NCBI GenBank assembly: GCA_017302615.1
Contig: JAFLDB010000001.1
Span: 62,001 to 126,000 of the forward strand
Direction: 5' to 3'
DNA length: 64,000 bases
Source of the DNA: Sphingomonadales bacterium
Lineage (GTDB): Bacteria > Pseudomonadota > Alphaproteobacteria > Sphingomonadales > Sphingomonadaceae
Under the pieces are notes generated by a model that did not search any database, was not told the origin of the DNA, and saw only the letters and a program-made list of their open reading frames with translations. The translations under genes and the position numbers were made by a program. Below, piece after piece: positions 27,896-37,448 of the stretch. Numbering within the stretch: position 1 is the first letter of the stretch; each line of letters begins with the position of its first letter.

Positions 27896-28627
27896 ATGCA
27901 CGGCTTCGCAAATCCCGCCCGTTTCCTCCGCCTTGCGCGGGTGCTGACAGGGCCTCTGCTTTTCACCGGAATCGGCCTTACCTTGGCTGCTCTGGCCTGG
28001 GGGCTGTTTGGCGCGCCGGCCGAGCGGTTGCAGGGCGATTCGGTCCGGATCCTGTTCGTGCATGTGCCCGCGGCATGGCTCGGAATGGGCGGGTGGACCG
28101 CGATTGCGATCGCCAGCCTCGCCGAACTGGTCTGGCGCCATCCGCTGGCCGCCATTGCGGCGCGGGCGATTGCCTTGCCGGGGGCATTCTTCGCGCTGTT
28201 GTGCTTGGTAACCGGCTCGCTGTGGGGTCGTCCGGCCTGGGGTACCTGGTGGGTCTGGGATGGCCGGCTGACCTCGATGCTGGTGCTGTTTTTCCTTTAT
28301 TGCGCCTTCATCGCGCTGGCCGATGCCGCGAACCGCGATGGTGAGGGTGGTTCGCGTGTCCCGGCGATCTTCGGTCTGGTCGGCGCGGTGAATATCCCGA
28401 TCATCCATTTCTCGGTCCTGTGGTGGAACAGCCTGCACCAGCCCCCGTCGATCACTGTCGGCAAGAGCGAGATGGCCCCGGCCTTCCTCTATGGGCTGCT
28501 TGCCGCAACGATCGGTTTCTCGTTGATCTTCGGCGCCGTGGTATTGATGCGGATGCGGACGATTTTGGCCAATGCCCAGGCCGAGGCGCGCTTGCGCCGC
28601 CGGGCGATGGAAGCGCTGGATGATTGA
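27896..28627 (+). CDS. ccmC: Heme exporter CcmC
   Basis: This 243-residue membrane protein loads heme onto CcmE in cytochrome c maturation system I. It has six hydrophobic segments and the tryptophan-rich heme loop GTWWVWDGRLTS, flanked by conserved histidines (FVHVPAAW, IIHFSVLWWNSLHQP). ATG 27896 (MHGFANPARFLRLAR) is the usual start. It opens a tight seven-gene operon; the expected ccmA and ccmB are not in this window. Confidence 0.95.
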   Translation: MHGFANPARFLRLARVLTGPLLFTGIGLTLAALAWGLFGAPAERLQGDSVRILFVHVPAAWLGMGGWTAIAIASLAELVWRHPLAAIAARAIALPGAFFALLCLVTGSLWGRPAWGTWWVWDGRLTSMLVLFFLYCAFIALADAANRDGEGGSRVPAIFGLVGAVNIPIIHFSVLWWNSLHQPPSITVGKSEMAPAFLYGLLAATIGFSLIFGAVVLMRMRTILANAQAEARLRRRAMEALDD

Positions 28628-28629
28628 TC

Positions 28630-28785
28630 ATGCCGATGTATGAAGGCCTGAACCACTGGGGGTTCGTGATCCCCTCCTACGCGGTGACGCTGATCGGCAC
28701 CGGGCTGCTGATCGTGCAAAGCTGGCGCGCGATGCGCCGCGCCGAAGCACGCCGCGACACGGCCCGCCGGGAGCGCGCGGAATGA
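28630..28785 (+). CDS. ccmD: Heme exporter CcmD
   Basis: This 51-residue protein lies two bases after ccmC and overlaps ccmE by four bases (ATGA). It has one membrane helix (FVIPSYAVTLIGTGLLIVQSW) and a basic cytoplasmic tail rich in arginine (MRRAEARRDTARRERAE), the standard CcmD layout. CcmD helps release heme-loaded CcmE from CcmC. Identity rests mainly on size, layout and position. Confidence 0.9.
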   Translation: MPMYEGLNHWGFVIPSYAVTLIGTGLLIVQSWRAMRRAEARRDTARRERAE

Positions 28786-29240
28786 GCGGTGCAATCAAGG
28801 CCAAGCATCAGCGGCTCGTGCTGGTGGTGATCGCGCTGGTTGCGCTGATCGGGGCGGGGCTGCTCGCCGCATGGTCGCTGCGCAGCCAGGCATCGTTCTT
28901 CTATCTGCCGAGCGAGATGGTCGCCAATCCGCCCGAGCCCGACCGGCCGGTTCGCCTCGGCGGCATGGTCGAGGCCGGCTCGCTTAAGACCGATGCCGAC
29001 GGAGTGACGATCCGTTTCGTGCTGTGGGATGACAAGGGCCGGGTGCCGGTCGAATTCAAGGGCATTGTGCCCGATCTGTTTCAGGAAGGATCCGGCGCCG
29101 TGGCCGAAGGCAAGCGCCGCGCCGACGGCACCTTCGTGGCCGATAATCTTCTCGCCAAGCATGACGAAAAGTACGTGCCGCGTGAAATGAAGAACATGAC
29201 CGCCGATCAGGCGCGTCAGGTGGTGGAGCAAACCAAGTGA
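28782..29240 (+). CDS. ccmE: Cytochrome c maturation protein CcmE
   Basis: This 152-residue heme chaperone carries heme from CcmC to CcmF. It has an N-terminal membrane anchor (LVLVVIALVALIGAGLLAAW), the OB-fold core (RLGGMVEAGSLK, PVEFKGIVPDLFQEG) and the covalent heme motif LAKHDEKYVPRE, in which the His binds heme. It overlaps ccmD and ccmF by four bases each. Confidence 0.97.
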   Translation: MSGAIKAKHQRLVLVVIALVALIGAGLLAAWSLRSQASFFYLPSEMVANPPEPDRPVRLGGMVEAGSLKTDADGVTIRFVLWDDKGRVPVEFKGIVPDLFQEGSGAVAEGKRRADGTFVADNLLAKHDEKYVPREMKNMTADQARQVVEQTK

Positions 29241-31180
29241 TTGCCAATATCGGCCTGGCCGCGCTGTGGTTCGCGGCCGGTCTCGCTTTGTTGCAGTTCC
29301 TCGCCGGGGCGCAGGGCCTGACCGCGAAGGGCGGGGTCCTTGCTGCCCTGGTCCGTCCGGTCGCGATCATGCAGGGCGCGCTGATCGGACTGTCGTTTAT
29401 CGTCCTGGTGGTGCTGTTCTGGATTACCGACCTGTCGGTGCTGCTGGTGGCAAAGAATTCCCATTCGGCCAAGCCGCTGATCTACAAGCTGGCTGGCACC
29501 TGGGGCAATCATGAAGGCTCGATGCTGCTCTGGGCCACGGTCATGGGGCTCGCCGGGGCCTTCGTTGCCTGGATCGAGCGGCGCCTGCCGGAGCGGACGG
29601 TACTGGCCACGCTGGCGGCGCAGGCATTCGTCAGCCTTGGTTTCTATGCCTTCCTGCTGTTCGCTTCCAATCCGTTTACCCGGCTTGATCCGGTTCCGGC
29701 CGAGGGCATGGGCCTCAACCCCTTGCTGCAGGACCCGGGCCTCGCATTCCATCCGCCCACGCTCTACATCGGCTATGTCGGCCTGTCGGTGGCTTTCAGC
29801 TTTGCCGTCGGGGCGCTGCTGACCCGCGAAGTGGGGCCGGCCTTTGCCCGGGCGATGCGGCCCTGGGTGCTGGCCTCGTGGATCTTCCTGACCATCGGCA
29901 TCACTGCCGGATCCTACTGGGCCTATTACGAACTGGGCTGGGGCGGCTGGTGGTTCTGGGACCCGGTCGAGAATGCGTCGCTGATGCCGTGGCTGGCGGC
30001 GACGGCCTTGCTCCACTCGGTCTCGGTTCTGGCGGCGCGCGACGCCTTGCGGACCTGGACGATCATGCTGGGCGTGGTGGCCTTCTCGATGTCGATGCTG
30101 GGTACGTTCCTGGTTCGCTCGGGCATCCTCACCAGCGTTCACGCGTTCGCGGTCGATCCGACCCGCGGGGCCTTTATCCTGGTGCTGCTGGCGCTCTACA
30201 TCGGCGGGGCGCTGTGCCTGTTCGCGATCCGGGCCAATACCATCAACGAAGGCAAGCAATTCACCGTCGCCAGCCGCGAAGGCGCGCTGGTGTTCAACAA
30301 TGTGATGCTGAGTGGGATCCTGGGCATTGTCCTGATCGGTACGCTCTATCCGTTGCTGGCTGAAACGATGGGAGACAAGGTCTCGGTCGGGCCGCCCTAT
30401 TTCAACTCGGTTGGCGCGGTCTTCACGATTCCGATGCTGATCGTTCTGGCGGTCGGCCCGATGCTGCGCTGGCGGCGGGACAGTTTTACCCGGATCCGTC
30501 CGGTCATGGTGCTGCCGGCACTGGTGGCGTTCGGCGCTGCGGTGATCTGCGCGGTGGCCGGCGTGGCGCTGCTGCCCTTGCTGGGTGTGGCCCTCGGCAT
30601 GGGACTGGCCTTTGCCAGCCTGCTGCCGCTGCATGGGCGCAAGCTGCGTACGGTCAAGCTGCCGGTCTGGGGCATGGTGATCGCCCACTTCGGCATTGCG
30701 GTGGCGCTGTTCGGGATGGCCTCGGACGCAGCCTTTACCAAGGAACGGCTGGTCGCGGCCAAGCCGGGGGATACCGTCGCGGTCGGGCCGTGGCAGGTTA
30801 CCTTCCAGACCATCGCCCCGGTTGCCGGTCCGAACTGGACCGCGATGGAAGCGACGCTGCAGGCCCGCCATTCCGGTGGCAGCGCCAAGGAACTGCACCC
30901 GCAGGCGCGAACGTTCTGGGCACCTGTGCAGGAAACCAACGAGAGCGCGCTCGCGACGCGCTGGAACGGTCAGCTCTATGCCGTGCTTGGCGATCAGGGC
31001 GAGGACGGGCGCTGGCAGCTGCGGCTGTGGTGGAAACCGTTCGTGACGCTGATCTGGTATGGCGGTCTGCTGATTGCGCTCGGCGGGTTCCTTGCGATGC
31101 TTGGGCGTCTGGCCAGCGATCTGCGGCGGGTCGTCGCCAAGGACAAGATCGCCTATCGCCGGATGAGGCAAGGCCGATGA
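29237..31180 (+). CDS. ccmF: Cytochrome c heme lyase subunit CcmF
   Basis: This 647-residue polytopic membrane protein is the core of the heme ligation complex. It carries the WWD heme-handling domain (GWGGWWFWDPVENASLMPW) with flanking histidines (LAFHPPTLYIGYVG, LLHSVSVLAAR), and a C-terminal periplasmic domain. Length and order are normal for the family. It overlaps both neighbours by four bases. Confidence 0.97.
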   Translation: MIANIGLAALWFAAGLALLQFLAGAQGLTAKGGVLAALVRPVAIMQGALIGLSFIVLVVLFWITDLSVLLVAKNSHSAKPLIYKLAGTWGNHEGSMLLWATVMGLAGAFVAWIERRLPERTVLATLAAQAFVSLGFYAFLLFASNPFTRLDPVPAEGMGLNPLLQDPGLAFHPPTLYIGYVGLSVAFSFAVGALLTREVGPAFARAMRPWVLASWIFLTIGITAGSYWAYYELGWGGWWFWDPVENASLMPWLAATALLHSVSVLAARDALRTWTIMLGVVAFSMSMLGTFLVRSGILTSVHAFAVDPTRGAFILVLLALYIGGALCLFAIRANTINEGKQFTVASREGALVFNNVMLSGILGIVLIGTLYPLLAETMGDKVSVGPPYFNSVGAVFTIPMLIVLAVGPMLRWRRDSFTRIRPVMVLPALVAFGAAVICAVAGVALLPLLGVALGMGLAFASLLPLHGRKLRTVKLPVWGMVIAHFGIAVALFGMASDAAFTKERLVAAKPGDTVAVGPWQVTFQTIAPVAGPNWTAMEATLQARHSGGSAKELHPQARTFWAPVQETNESALATRWNGQLYAVLGDQGEDGRWQLRLWWKPFVTLIWYGGLLIALGGFLAMLGRLASDLRRVVAKDKIAYRRMRQGR

Positions 31181-31737
31181 GCGCGCCCGAACAGCCGCGC
31201 CGCAGCGGGGGCAACTGGGCCGTCTGGCTGCCCGCACTGCTGTTTGCCGGGTTCCTGGCGGTGGTGGCCTACAACCTCAGCAATCCGGCGGAACGGGTCG
31301 TTCGCTCGGCATTGATCGGCAAGCCGCTGCCCGAATTCGCGCTTCAGGCCGCGGTGCCGGGGCAGCCGGGTCTGGCCCGCGCGGACATGGCCGACGGCAA
31401 GGTGCGGCTGCTCAACATATTTGCCAGCTGGTGCGTGCCCTGCGCGGTCGAAGCGCCGCAACTGGCACAGCTGAAGGCCGCGGGCGTCGATGTGGTCGGC
31501 GTGGCGATCCGCGACCGGCCAGACGAGTTGCAGGCATTTCTGGCTCGCCACGGCAATCCCTTCACCCGGATCGGCGCGGACAATGTCAGCAAGATCCAGT
31601 TCTCGCTGGGATCGTCGGGTGTACCGGAAAGCTTCGTGATCGATGGCAAGGGCGTGATCCGCTATCAGCACATTGGTGAAATCCGGCCCGAGCATGTGCC
31701 GCTGCTGCTCCGCCAGATCGAGGAAGCCGGGCAATGA
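31177..31737 (+). CDS. ccmG: Thiol:disulfide interchange protein CcmG/DsbE
   Basis: This 186-residue thioredoxin-like protein is anchored by an N-terminal helix (WLPALLFAGFLAVVAYNL) and faces the periplasm. The active site is ASWCVPC, and the family's GVPESFVIDGKGVIRY block follows. It keeps apocytochrome cysteines reduced for heme attachment. ATG 31177 overlaps the ccmF stop. Confidence 0.95.
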   Translation: MSAPEQPRRSGGNWAVWLPALLFAGFLAVVAYNLSNPAERVVRSALIGKPLPEFALQAAVPGQPGLARADMADGKVRLLNIFASWCVPCAVEAPQLAQLKAAGVDVVGVAIRDRPDELQAFLARHGNPFTRIGADNVSKIQFSLGSSGVPESFVIDGKGVIRYQHIGEIRPEHVPLLLRQIEEAGQ

Positions 31738-32147
31738 TTCGTCTGCTGCTCGCGACCCTTGCCCTGACTGTTGCAACGCCGGTGCTGGCCGACGGGACCA
31801 TGCCGCCCGCGCCCTACGCCTATCGCCAGCTTGATAATCCGGCGCAGGAAGCTGCGGCCAAGGAGCTGATGGAAACCCTGCGCTGCCTGCAGTGCCAGGG
31901 CCAGTCGATCGCCGATTCCGACGCGCCGATCGCGGGCGACATGCGACATCAGGTGCGTGAACGGATCGCTGCCGGTGAAGATCCCGAAGCGATCCGCGCC
32001 TGGCTGATCGAACGGTATGGCGATTACGTCAGCTATGCCCCGCAGGTCACGGCCAAGACCTGGCCGCTGTTTGCGGCGCCACTGGTGTTCCTGCTGCTGG
32101 CCGGATTGCTGGTGCGGCGGCGCCTTACCGGAAAGGATGCGGCATGA
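31734..32147 (+). CDS. ccmH: Cytochrome c-type biogenesis protein CcmH (CycL)
   Basis: This 137-residue protein has a signal peptide, the redox motif LRCLQCQGQSIADSDAPIA with the CxxC pair, a helical bundle (DMRHQVRERIAAGEDPEAI, LIERYGDYVSYAPQV) and a C-terminal membrane helix followed by RRR. It works with CcmG in apocytochrome reduction. It overlaps ccmG and the next gene by four bases each. Confidence 0.95.
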   Translation: MIRLLLATLALTVATPVLADGTMPPAPYAYRQLDNPAQEAAAKELMETLRCLQCQGQSIADSDAPIAGDMRHQVRERIAAGEDPEAIRAWLIERYGDYVSYAPQVTAKTWPLFAAPLVFLLLAGLLVRRRLTGKDAA

Positions 32148-32788
32148 CCTGGGCCTGGGTGATCGGACTGGCGCTGGCCATTTTCGTGGTGCTGGCCTTC
32201 GTGCTGAAGGCCCCCCGCAAGGGCTGGGAAGCGATCGGTGCCGCGCTGGCGCTGGGCCTTGCCGGCTTTGCCATGCAGGCCAGCCCCAATCAGGCCGGCG
32301 CTCCCAAGGAACCGCAACAACGCGCCGACAAGTCCGGTGCGGCGCTGATCGAGGCGCGGCGCGAGCTGGCCGGGGAAACTGCCATGGCCAATGCCCCGAA
32401 CCGCTGGATGGTGATTGCCGATGCCTTGTCGCGCAACGGCCAGTTCGCCGATGCGGCCGGCGTTGTGCTGGGCGCTGTAGAGCAGGACCCGAACAATGCC
32501 GATGCCTGGCTTTCCCTGGCCAACAACCTGATGTTCCATGCCGAAGGAACCCTGACCCCGGCGGCGCAATATGCCTTTGGCCGCGCGGCCGCCGCCAATC
32601 CGCAGCATCCGGGGCCGGCGTTCTTCTATGGCATGGCGCTGATCAGCAATGGCAAGCCTGCCGAGGGCCGCGCGATGTGGGCCGATCTGCTGGCGCGGGC
32701 CCCGGCCGATGCGCCGTGGCGGGCCGACCTGGAAGAGCGGCTCAAGCGGCTGGACGCGCTGATGGCGCAGGAACCGGCCGGGCCCTGA
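32144..32788 (+). CDS. TPR protein of cytochrome c biogenesis (CcmI-like)
   Basis: This 214-residue protein has an N-terminal hydrophobic region (VIGLALAIFVVLAFVL, ALALGLAGFAM) and a TPR-type helical part (WMVIADALSRNGQFADAAGVV, AWLSLANNLMF, FFYGMALISNGKPAEGRAMW). Place and layout fit the apocytochrome chaperone CcmI, though it is shorter than many CcmI proteins. It is the last gene of the operon. Confidence 0.82.
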   Translation: MTWAWVIGLALAIFVVLAFVLKAPRKGWEAIGAALALGLAGFAMQASPNQAGAPKEPQQRADKSGAALIEARRELAGETAMANAPNRWMVIADALSRNGQFADAAGVVLGAVEQDPNNADAWLSLANNLMFHAEGTLTPAAQYAFGRAAAANPQHPGPAFFYGMALISNGKPAEGRAMWADLLARAPADAPWRADLEERLKRLDALMAQEPAGP

Positions 32789-32852
32789 AGCGGTGGACCG
32801 GGGCATGGCCCGGTGCTAATCGCACAGGCTTGCGAAGACTCGCGGGGGTTGC

Positions 32853-34820
32853 ATGAATACGCCAGCTGAAACCGGATCCGGGGACGATAGCCAGTCCCCG
32901 CAGGTGGCCGCGCATCATGCCGGTCATGGCGGTGCCCATCCCGGCGGGGTGATTGCTCTGGCGATCGGCGCGATCGGTGTTGTCTTTGGCGATATCGGCA
33001 CCAGCCCGCTCTATGCGTTCCGCGAAACCTTTGCCTCGCACCATGGGGTGCCCGGGATCCAGGTCGATCCGGTTCACATCCACGGCGTGCTCAGCCTGGT
33101 GTTCTGGTCAATGATGATGGTGGTGACGTTCAAGTACGTCCTGACCATCATGAAGGCCGACAACAAGGGCGAAGGCGGGAGCCTCGCGTTGCTCGCCCTG
33201 ATCAACCGCAAGTCCGAAAACGCCAAGTGGACCGCGCCGTTCATCCTGCTCGGGGTGTTCGCCACGGCGCTGTTCTATGGCGATTCGATGATCACTCCGG
33301 CCATGTCTGTGCTGTCGGCAACAGAGGGTCTGCAATACGTCCACACCGGGTTCAAGGACTGGATCGTGCCCCTGGCCGTCGGCATCCTGTTCGCCCTGTT
33401 CGCGCTTCAGGCGCGCGGCACGGAAAAGGTCGGCAAACTGTTCGGCCCGATTATGCTGCTCTATTTCATGACACTCGCCACGCTGGGGCTGATGCACCTG
33501 TCGGTCAATCCGGGGATCATCTTGGAAACGATCAATCCCCTGAATGCGGTCAATTTCTTCGTGACCGACGGCTTCCGCGCCTTTGTCGCCATGGGCAGCG
33601 TCGTGCTGGCAGTGACCGGGGCCGAAGCGCTTTATGCCGATATGGGGCACTTTGGCCGCAAGCCGATCGGGGTCAGCTGGATGACCTTCGTTCTTCCCGC
33701 ACTGATGCTCAACTACATGGGGCAGGGGGCCTTTGTGCTGTCGCAGGATGCGGCCGGCGCGGCTGAAATCATCAAGGACCCGTTCTTCCTGATGATCCCC
33801 GAAGCAGTCCAGACCCCGGTGATCTTCCTGGCCCTGGCCGCCACGATCATTGCCAGCCAGGCCGTGATTTCCGGTGCCTTCAGCCTGACCCAGCAGGCGA
33901 TCCAGCTTGGCTTCATGCCGCGCATGCAGATCAAGCACACCAGCGCCTCGACCGCCGGACAGATCTACATCCCGGTGATCAACTGGGGCCTGATGATCAT
34001 GGTGATCGCGCTGGTCCTGTTCTTCCAGTCTTCCAGCAACCTTGCCGCCGCCTATGGCATCGCGGTGACCGGCGCGATGTTCATCGATACCATCCTGCTG
34101 GCAGTGGTGCTGATCACGCTCTGGCGTTGGCCGCTGTGGAAGGCTGCCCCGCTGATTGCCGCCTTTATCGTGGTCGACATGGCCTATCTTGGCGCCAACC
34201 TGCTCAAGGTTCCGCAAGGCGGCTGGGTGCCGCTGGTCATCGGTCTGGCGATCTTTACCCTGTTGACCACCTGGTCGCGCGGCCGTGCGCTGATGCGTCA
34301 GTCGATGACCGAAGGCACCATCCCGATGGAAGTCTTTGCCAAGAGCGCCCATTCCAGCGCCAAGCGGGTACCGGGCACCGCGATCTTCATGGCCAGCACC
34401 AGCACCGGTGTGCCCTCGGCCCTGCTGCATAATATCAAGCACAACAAGGTGCTGCACGAACGGGTGGTTGTACTGACCGTCGCAATCCAGGACGTGCCAT
34501 ACATCGATGGCGAAAAGCGCTGCGAGGTGAAGGACCTGGGGCAGGGGTTCTACCGCCTCACGCTCAAGTACGGCTTCCTTGAGGAAACCGACATCCCGAC
34601 CGCGCTGAAGCGGGTCGACATGTGCGGCGCACCGTTCGAAATGATGAAGACCAGCTTCTTCCTTTCACGTCAGACGCTGATCGCGGCGGAGAAGCCGGGC
34701 ATGGCGATCTGGCGCGAGAAGCTGTTTTCCTGGATGCTGCGCAATGCCGCCAGCGCGATGGAATTCTTCCGACTGCCCAGCAACCGGGTGGTCGAACTGG
34801 GCAGCCAGGTCGAAATCTAG
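32853..34820 (+). CDS. kup: KUP-family potassium transporter
   Basis: This 655-residue protein is a proton-coupled potassium importer. The N-terminal family motif [16 protein letters not shown] is exact, with about 12 membrane helices and a C-terminal cytoplasmic domain ([34 protein letters not shown]). The first 20 residues are His/Gly-rich. It begins with ATG 32853 in a 64-base gap after the ccm operon, preceded by CGGGGG. It converges on an aminotransferase gene 9 bases away. Confidence 0.96.
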   Translation: MNTPAETGSGDDSQSPQVAAHHAGHGGAHPGGVIALAIGAIGVVFGDIGTSPLYAFRETFASHHGVPGIQVDPVHIHGVLSLVFWSMMMVVTFKYVLTIMKADNKGEGGSLALLALINRKSENAKWTAPFILLGVFATALFYGDSMITPAMSVLSATEGLQYVHTGFKDWIVPLAVGILFALFALQARGTEKVGKLFGPIMLLYFMTLATLGLMHLSVNPGIILETINPLNAVNFFVTDGFRAFVAMGSVVLAVTGAEALYADMGHFGRKPIGVSWMTFVLPALMLNYMGQGAFVLSQDAAGAAEIIKDPFFLMIPEAVQTPVIFLALAATIIASQAVISGAFSLTQQAIQLGFMPRMQIKHTSASTAGQIYIPVINWGLMIMVIALVLFFQSSSNLAAAYGIAVTGAMFIDTILLAVVLITLWRWPLWKAAPLIAAFIVVDMAYLGANLLKVPQGGWVPLVIGLAIFTLLTTWSRGRALMRQSMTEGTIPMEVFAKSAHSSAKRVPGTAIFMASTSTGVPSALLHNIKHNKVLHERVVVLTVAIQDVPYIDGEKRCEVKDLGQGFYRLTLKYGFLEETDIPTALKRVDMCGAPFEMMKTSFFLSRQTLIAAEKPGMAIWREKLFSWMLRNAASAMEFFRLPSNRVVELGSQVEI

Positions 34821-34829
34821 GCGCGGACC

Positions 34830-35996
34830 TCAGGCCTCACGGCTTCCACGGTTGCGGGCTGCGAACCATGGTCCGATCCGGCGGATGGCTTCCTCGACTT
34901 CAGGCGTGGAGACGGCAAAGCTGATCCGCAAGAAGCGGTTCCCGTCGATTGGATCGAAATCGACCCCCGGGGCCGTGGCAACGCCTGTGTCGCGCAGCAA
35001 TTGCTGGCAGAATTCGAGGCTGTTGTCGGTAAAATCCGATACGTCGGCATAGATGTAGAACGCCCCGTCCGGCGGGGCGATGCGGCCAAGCCCCATTCCC
35101 GGCAAGGCCGCCAGCAACAGATCGCGGTTGCGGGCATAGGTGTCCAGGTTGGCTTGCAGATCGGCCGTGCAGTCCATCGCCACGGTGGCCGCATGCTGGG
35201 CCAGGCTCGGCGGGGTCAGGAACAGATTGCCCATCCGGGCCCGCGCCGCATCGATCCCGCTTTCCGGGACCAGCAGCCAGCCCAACCGCCATCCGGCCAT
35301 CGACCAGTATTTCGAGAACGAGTTGACCACCAGCGCCTGAGGCTCAACCTCAAGGATGGAGGGCGTGCGGGTGCCATAGGTAATGCCGTGATAGATCTCG
35401 TCCGAGATGATCGTGATGCCCCGGCTACGGCAGACTTCGGCTATTGCCGCCAGCTCTTCGCGCGGGATGATCGTGCCGGTCGGATTGGCCGGGCTGGCCA
35501 GGATCACCCCCTTGGGGGCAGGATCCAGCGCGGCAAGGGCCTGGGCGCTCATCTGGTAGCGTTCGGCTTCACCGCAGCCCAGTTCCACCGGCACCATATG
35601 CAGCGCCTTCAACGTGTTGCGGTAGGCAACATAGCCCGGGCGGGCAAATGCCACCCGGTCTCCCGGGGCGAAGCTCATGTTGAGAGCGAGGACCAGCGCC
35701 GGAGAGGCTCCGCAAGTCAGCAGGATTTGGGCCGGATTGACCGTGACACCGTACCAGTCGGCATAGTGCCTGACGATCCGGGCCTTCAGCGCCGGGCTTT
35801 CCCAGTAGCCCATCGGATCGGCATCGAGCACGCGGTGCGCCTCGGCAATCGCGGCGGCGGGCGCGCCGGTGCTGGGCTGGCCGAATTCCATGTGGATGAT
35901 GCTCTGCCCCTCGGCCTTGAGGCGATGGGCCAGGCCCGAGACGGCAATGGCCTGGAACGGATCGATCTTGGCGGTCATGTGCAGTGCGGTAGCCAT
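34830..35996 (-). CDS. Class I/II pyridoxal-phosphate aminotransferase
   Basis: This 388-residue fold-type I enzyme shows the PLP lysine in VVNSFSKYWSMAGWRLGW, the Asn-Pro block ASPANPTGTIIPREE, the DEIYHGITYG segment and a C-terminal arginine region (RFLRISFAVSTPEVEEAIRRI) for the substrate carboxylate. It is an aspartate/aromatic-type aminotransferase; the substrate cannot be fixed from sequence. I use ATG 35996 (MATALHM); ATG 35978 would also work. A terminator separates it from the gene upstream. Confidence 0.9.
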   Translation of the reverse strand: MATALHMTAKIDPFQAIAVSGLAHRLKAEGQSIIHMEFGQPSTGAPAAAIAEAHRVLDADPMGYWESPALKARIVRHYADWYGVTVNPAQILLTCGASPALVLALNMSFAPGDRVAFARPGYVAYRNTLKALHMVPVELGCGEAERYQMSAQALAALDPAPKGVILASPANPTGTIIPREELAAIAEVCRSRGITIISDEIYHGITYGTRTPSILEVEPQALVVNSFSKYWSMAGWRLGWLLVPESGIDAARARMGNLFLTPPSLAQHAATVAMDCTADLQANLDTYARNRDLLLAALPGMGLGRIAPPDGAFYIYADVSDFTDNSLEFCQQLLRDTGVATAPGVDFDPIDGNRFLRISFAVSTPEVEEAIRRIGPWFAARNRGSREA

Positions 35997-36006
35997 GCGC
36001 CACGCA

Positions 36007-36040
36007 AAAGAAAAGCGCGGCGCCCGCCCGGGCACCGCGC
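36007..36040 (-). terminator. Rho-independent terminator after the PuuD-like gene
   Basis: Read on the minus strand, GCGCGG (40-35) and GGGC-type inner pairs close on CCGCGC (20-15), followed by TTTTCTTTT from 36014 to 36007. One mismatch splits the stem into 6 and 4 base pairs. Confidence 0.8.
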
Positions 36041-36062
36041 CTTTCGTTCCGGTCAGGCCGAA

Positions 36063-36650
36063 TCAGCCGATGTTGGCGCTGACCATCGCATAGAGCATCG
36101 GCAGCGACAGCAGCGTGTTGGTGCGGCTGGCGTAAAGCGCACGCGGCGCGGCGGCGGCCTTCTCCTCGGCGCTGGCTTCGACCAGGCCCAGGATCTTCTT
36201 CTGGGCCGGCCAGATGATGAACCACACGTTGAACGCCATGATCAGCGCCAGCCACATGCCAAGGCCGATCAGGTTTTCGCTGGCGGTGGCGCCGTTGAAG
36301 GTAAGGGCGCGGTGGCCGTAGCCCTTGACCAGGGCAATGCCGAGGCCGGTCAGCACAGTCAGCAGCGCGCCATAGCGGAAGAAGAACAGCACCTTGGGTG
36401 CGATATAACCGGTGACACCGCCCTTCAGTTCGGCCGGGATGGCCGGCATGGTCGGAACCTGAACGAAGTTCAGGTAGTAGAGCAGACCGATCCAGACGAT
36501 GCCGAAGAACACGTGCAGCCACGACAGCACCGATGCGCTGTTGACCGGCAGGACGCCTTCAGAAGCGCCGGCAAAATGGAACATCACGACAAGAGCGAAC
36601 ACCACCCCGGTCAGCAGCACCAGGTGGAGGTTTCCGAAAAACTTGGCCAT
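36063..36650 (-). CDS. PuuD-like membrane domain protein (no cytochrome domain)
   Basis: This 195-residue membrane protein matches the N-terminal, heme-type membrane part of urate hydroxylase PuuD-like proteins: LHVFFGIVWIGLLYYLNFVQ, PKVLFFFRYGALLTVLTG, MWLALIMAFNVWFIIWPAQKKIL and a C-terminal helix block (NTLLSLPMLYAMVSAN). Conserved histidines are in LHLV, FHFAG and LHVFF. It ends before any CxxCH cytochrome c domain, so it is shorter than full-length PuuD. Without purine genes nearby, urate oxidation is not supported. A terminator follows. Confidence 0.72.
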   Translation of the reverse strand: MAKFFGNLHLVLLTGVVFALVVMFHFAGASEGVLPVNSASVLSWLHVFFGIVWIGLLYYLNFVQVPTMPAIPAELKGGVTGYIAPKVLFFFRYGALLTVLTGLGIALVKGYGHRALTFNGATASENLIGLGMWLALIMAFNVWFIIWPAQKKILGLVEASAEEKAAAAPRALYASRTNTLLSLPMLYAMVSANIG

Positions 36651-36770
36651 TTGCTTCCCCCTAACTTTTGAAGCGTTGTTATCGAGGTTGGACCCATTGG
36701 CCTGCAGGGCAGGCAGCAGGGCATCTTATTGCGCGGTTGCCGGGCTTTGTCACCCTTTTGCGAACCGTTT

Positions 36771-37448
36771 TCACTCGTGCGGCGGATCGCTCAGGACTTC
36801 TTCCTCGGCTTCCTTCATAAGGCCGTGACGCAGCAGCATCGGAAGCTGGGTAAAGGTGAACAGGAACGACAGCGGCATGAACACCCACAGCTTGAGCGAG
36901 ATCCAGGTGCCGAAATTGCCGTTCTGCACGTTGTAGATGTGGCGCAGCACCTCGTTCAGGCCGGCCAGGAACAGGAAGAACAGGCCCCAGTTGCGCGACA
37001 GCTTGAGCCAGCCCTGCTCGTCCAGGCCTTCAAAGGCGGCCTCCAGCAGGTACTTGAGCAAGGCCTTGCCTTTCCACACCCCGGCCAGCAGCACGGCGGC
37101 GAACAGCAGGTAGATCGCGGTGGGCTTGAGCTGGATGAAGATCGGATCGCGCAACAGGATGGTCAGGCCGCCAAAGGCGACGATCAGGACGGTGGACAGC
37201 CACAGCATCGGGGAAACCTTGCCCAGTTTCCACTTGGACAGCCCCAGCGCAACAATCGCCGCCAGCATGAAGGCCGCCGTGCCCTTGACCACGGCCAGCA
37301 CTTCCCCAACGGCATCGTGCTGGTCGGTCGGCGGGGAGTACTGGCGGTAGACCAGGAAGAACACCAGCACCGGACCGTAATCGACCAGCAGGTTGAGCCA
37401 GCCCGACTTGGGCTTTTCCTTGGCCGTGTTCTGGGCAGCTTCGGTCAT
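36771..37448 (-). CDS. yciB: Inner membrane-spanning protein YciB/IspZ
   Basis: This 225-residue protein has five to six membrane helices with family blocks LLVDYGPVLVFFLVY, LTILLRDPIFIQLKPTAIYLLFA, LSRNWGLFFLFLAGLNEVLRHIY and WISLKLWVFMPLSFLFTFTQLP. YciB (septation protein A) supports envelope integrity and division in enterobacteria. It overlaps the ftsY stop by four bases, so it is translated with the signal recognition receptor. Confidence 0.93.
   Translation of the reverse strand: MTEAAQNTAKEKPKSGWLNLLVDYGPVLVFFLVYRQYSPPTDQHDAVGEVLAVVKGTAAFMLAAIVALGLSKWKLGKVSPMLWLSTVLIVAFGGLTILLRDPIFIQLKPTAIYLLFAAVLLAGVWKGKALLKYLLEAAFEGLDEQGWLKLSRNWGLFFLFLAGLNEVLRHIYNVQNGNFGTWISLKLWVFMPLSFLFTFTQLPMLLRHGLMKEAEEEVLSDPPHE

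Noticed and set aside
32789..32852. Possible riboswitch before kup
   Set aside because: The 64-base gap can fold, but is too short and matches no riboswitch pattern I know for potassium genes.
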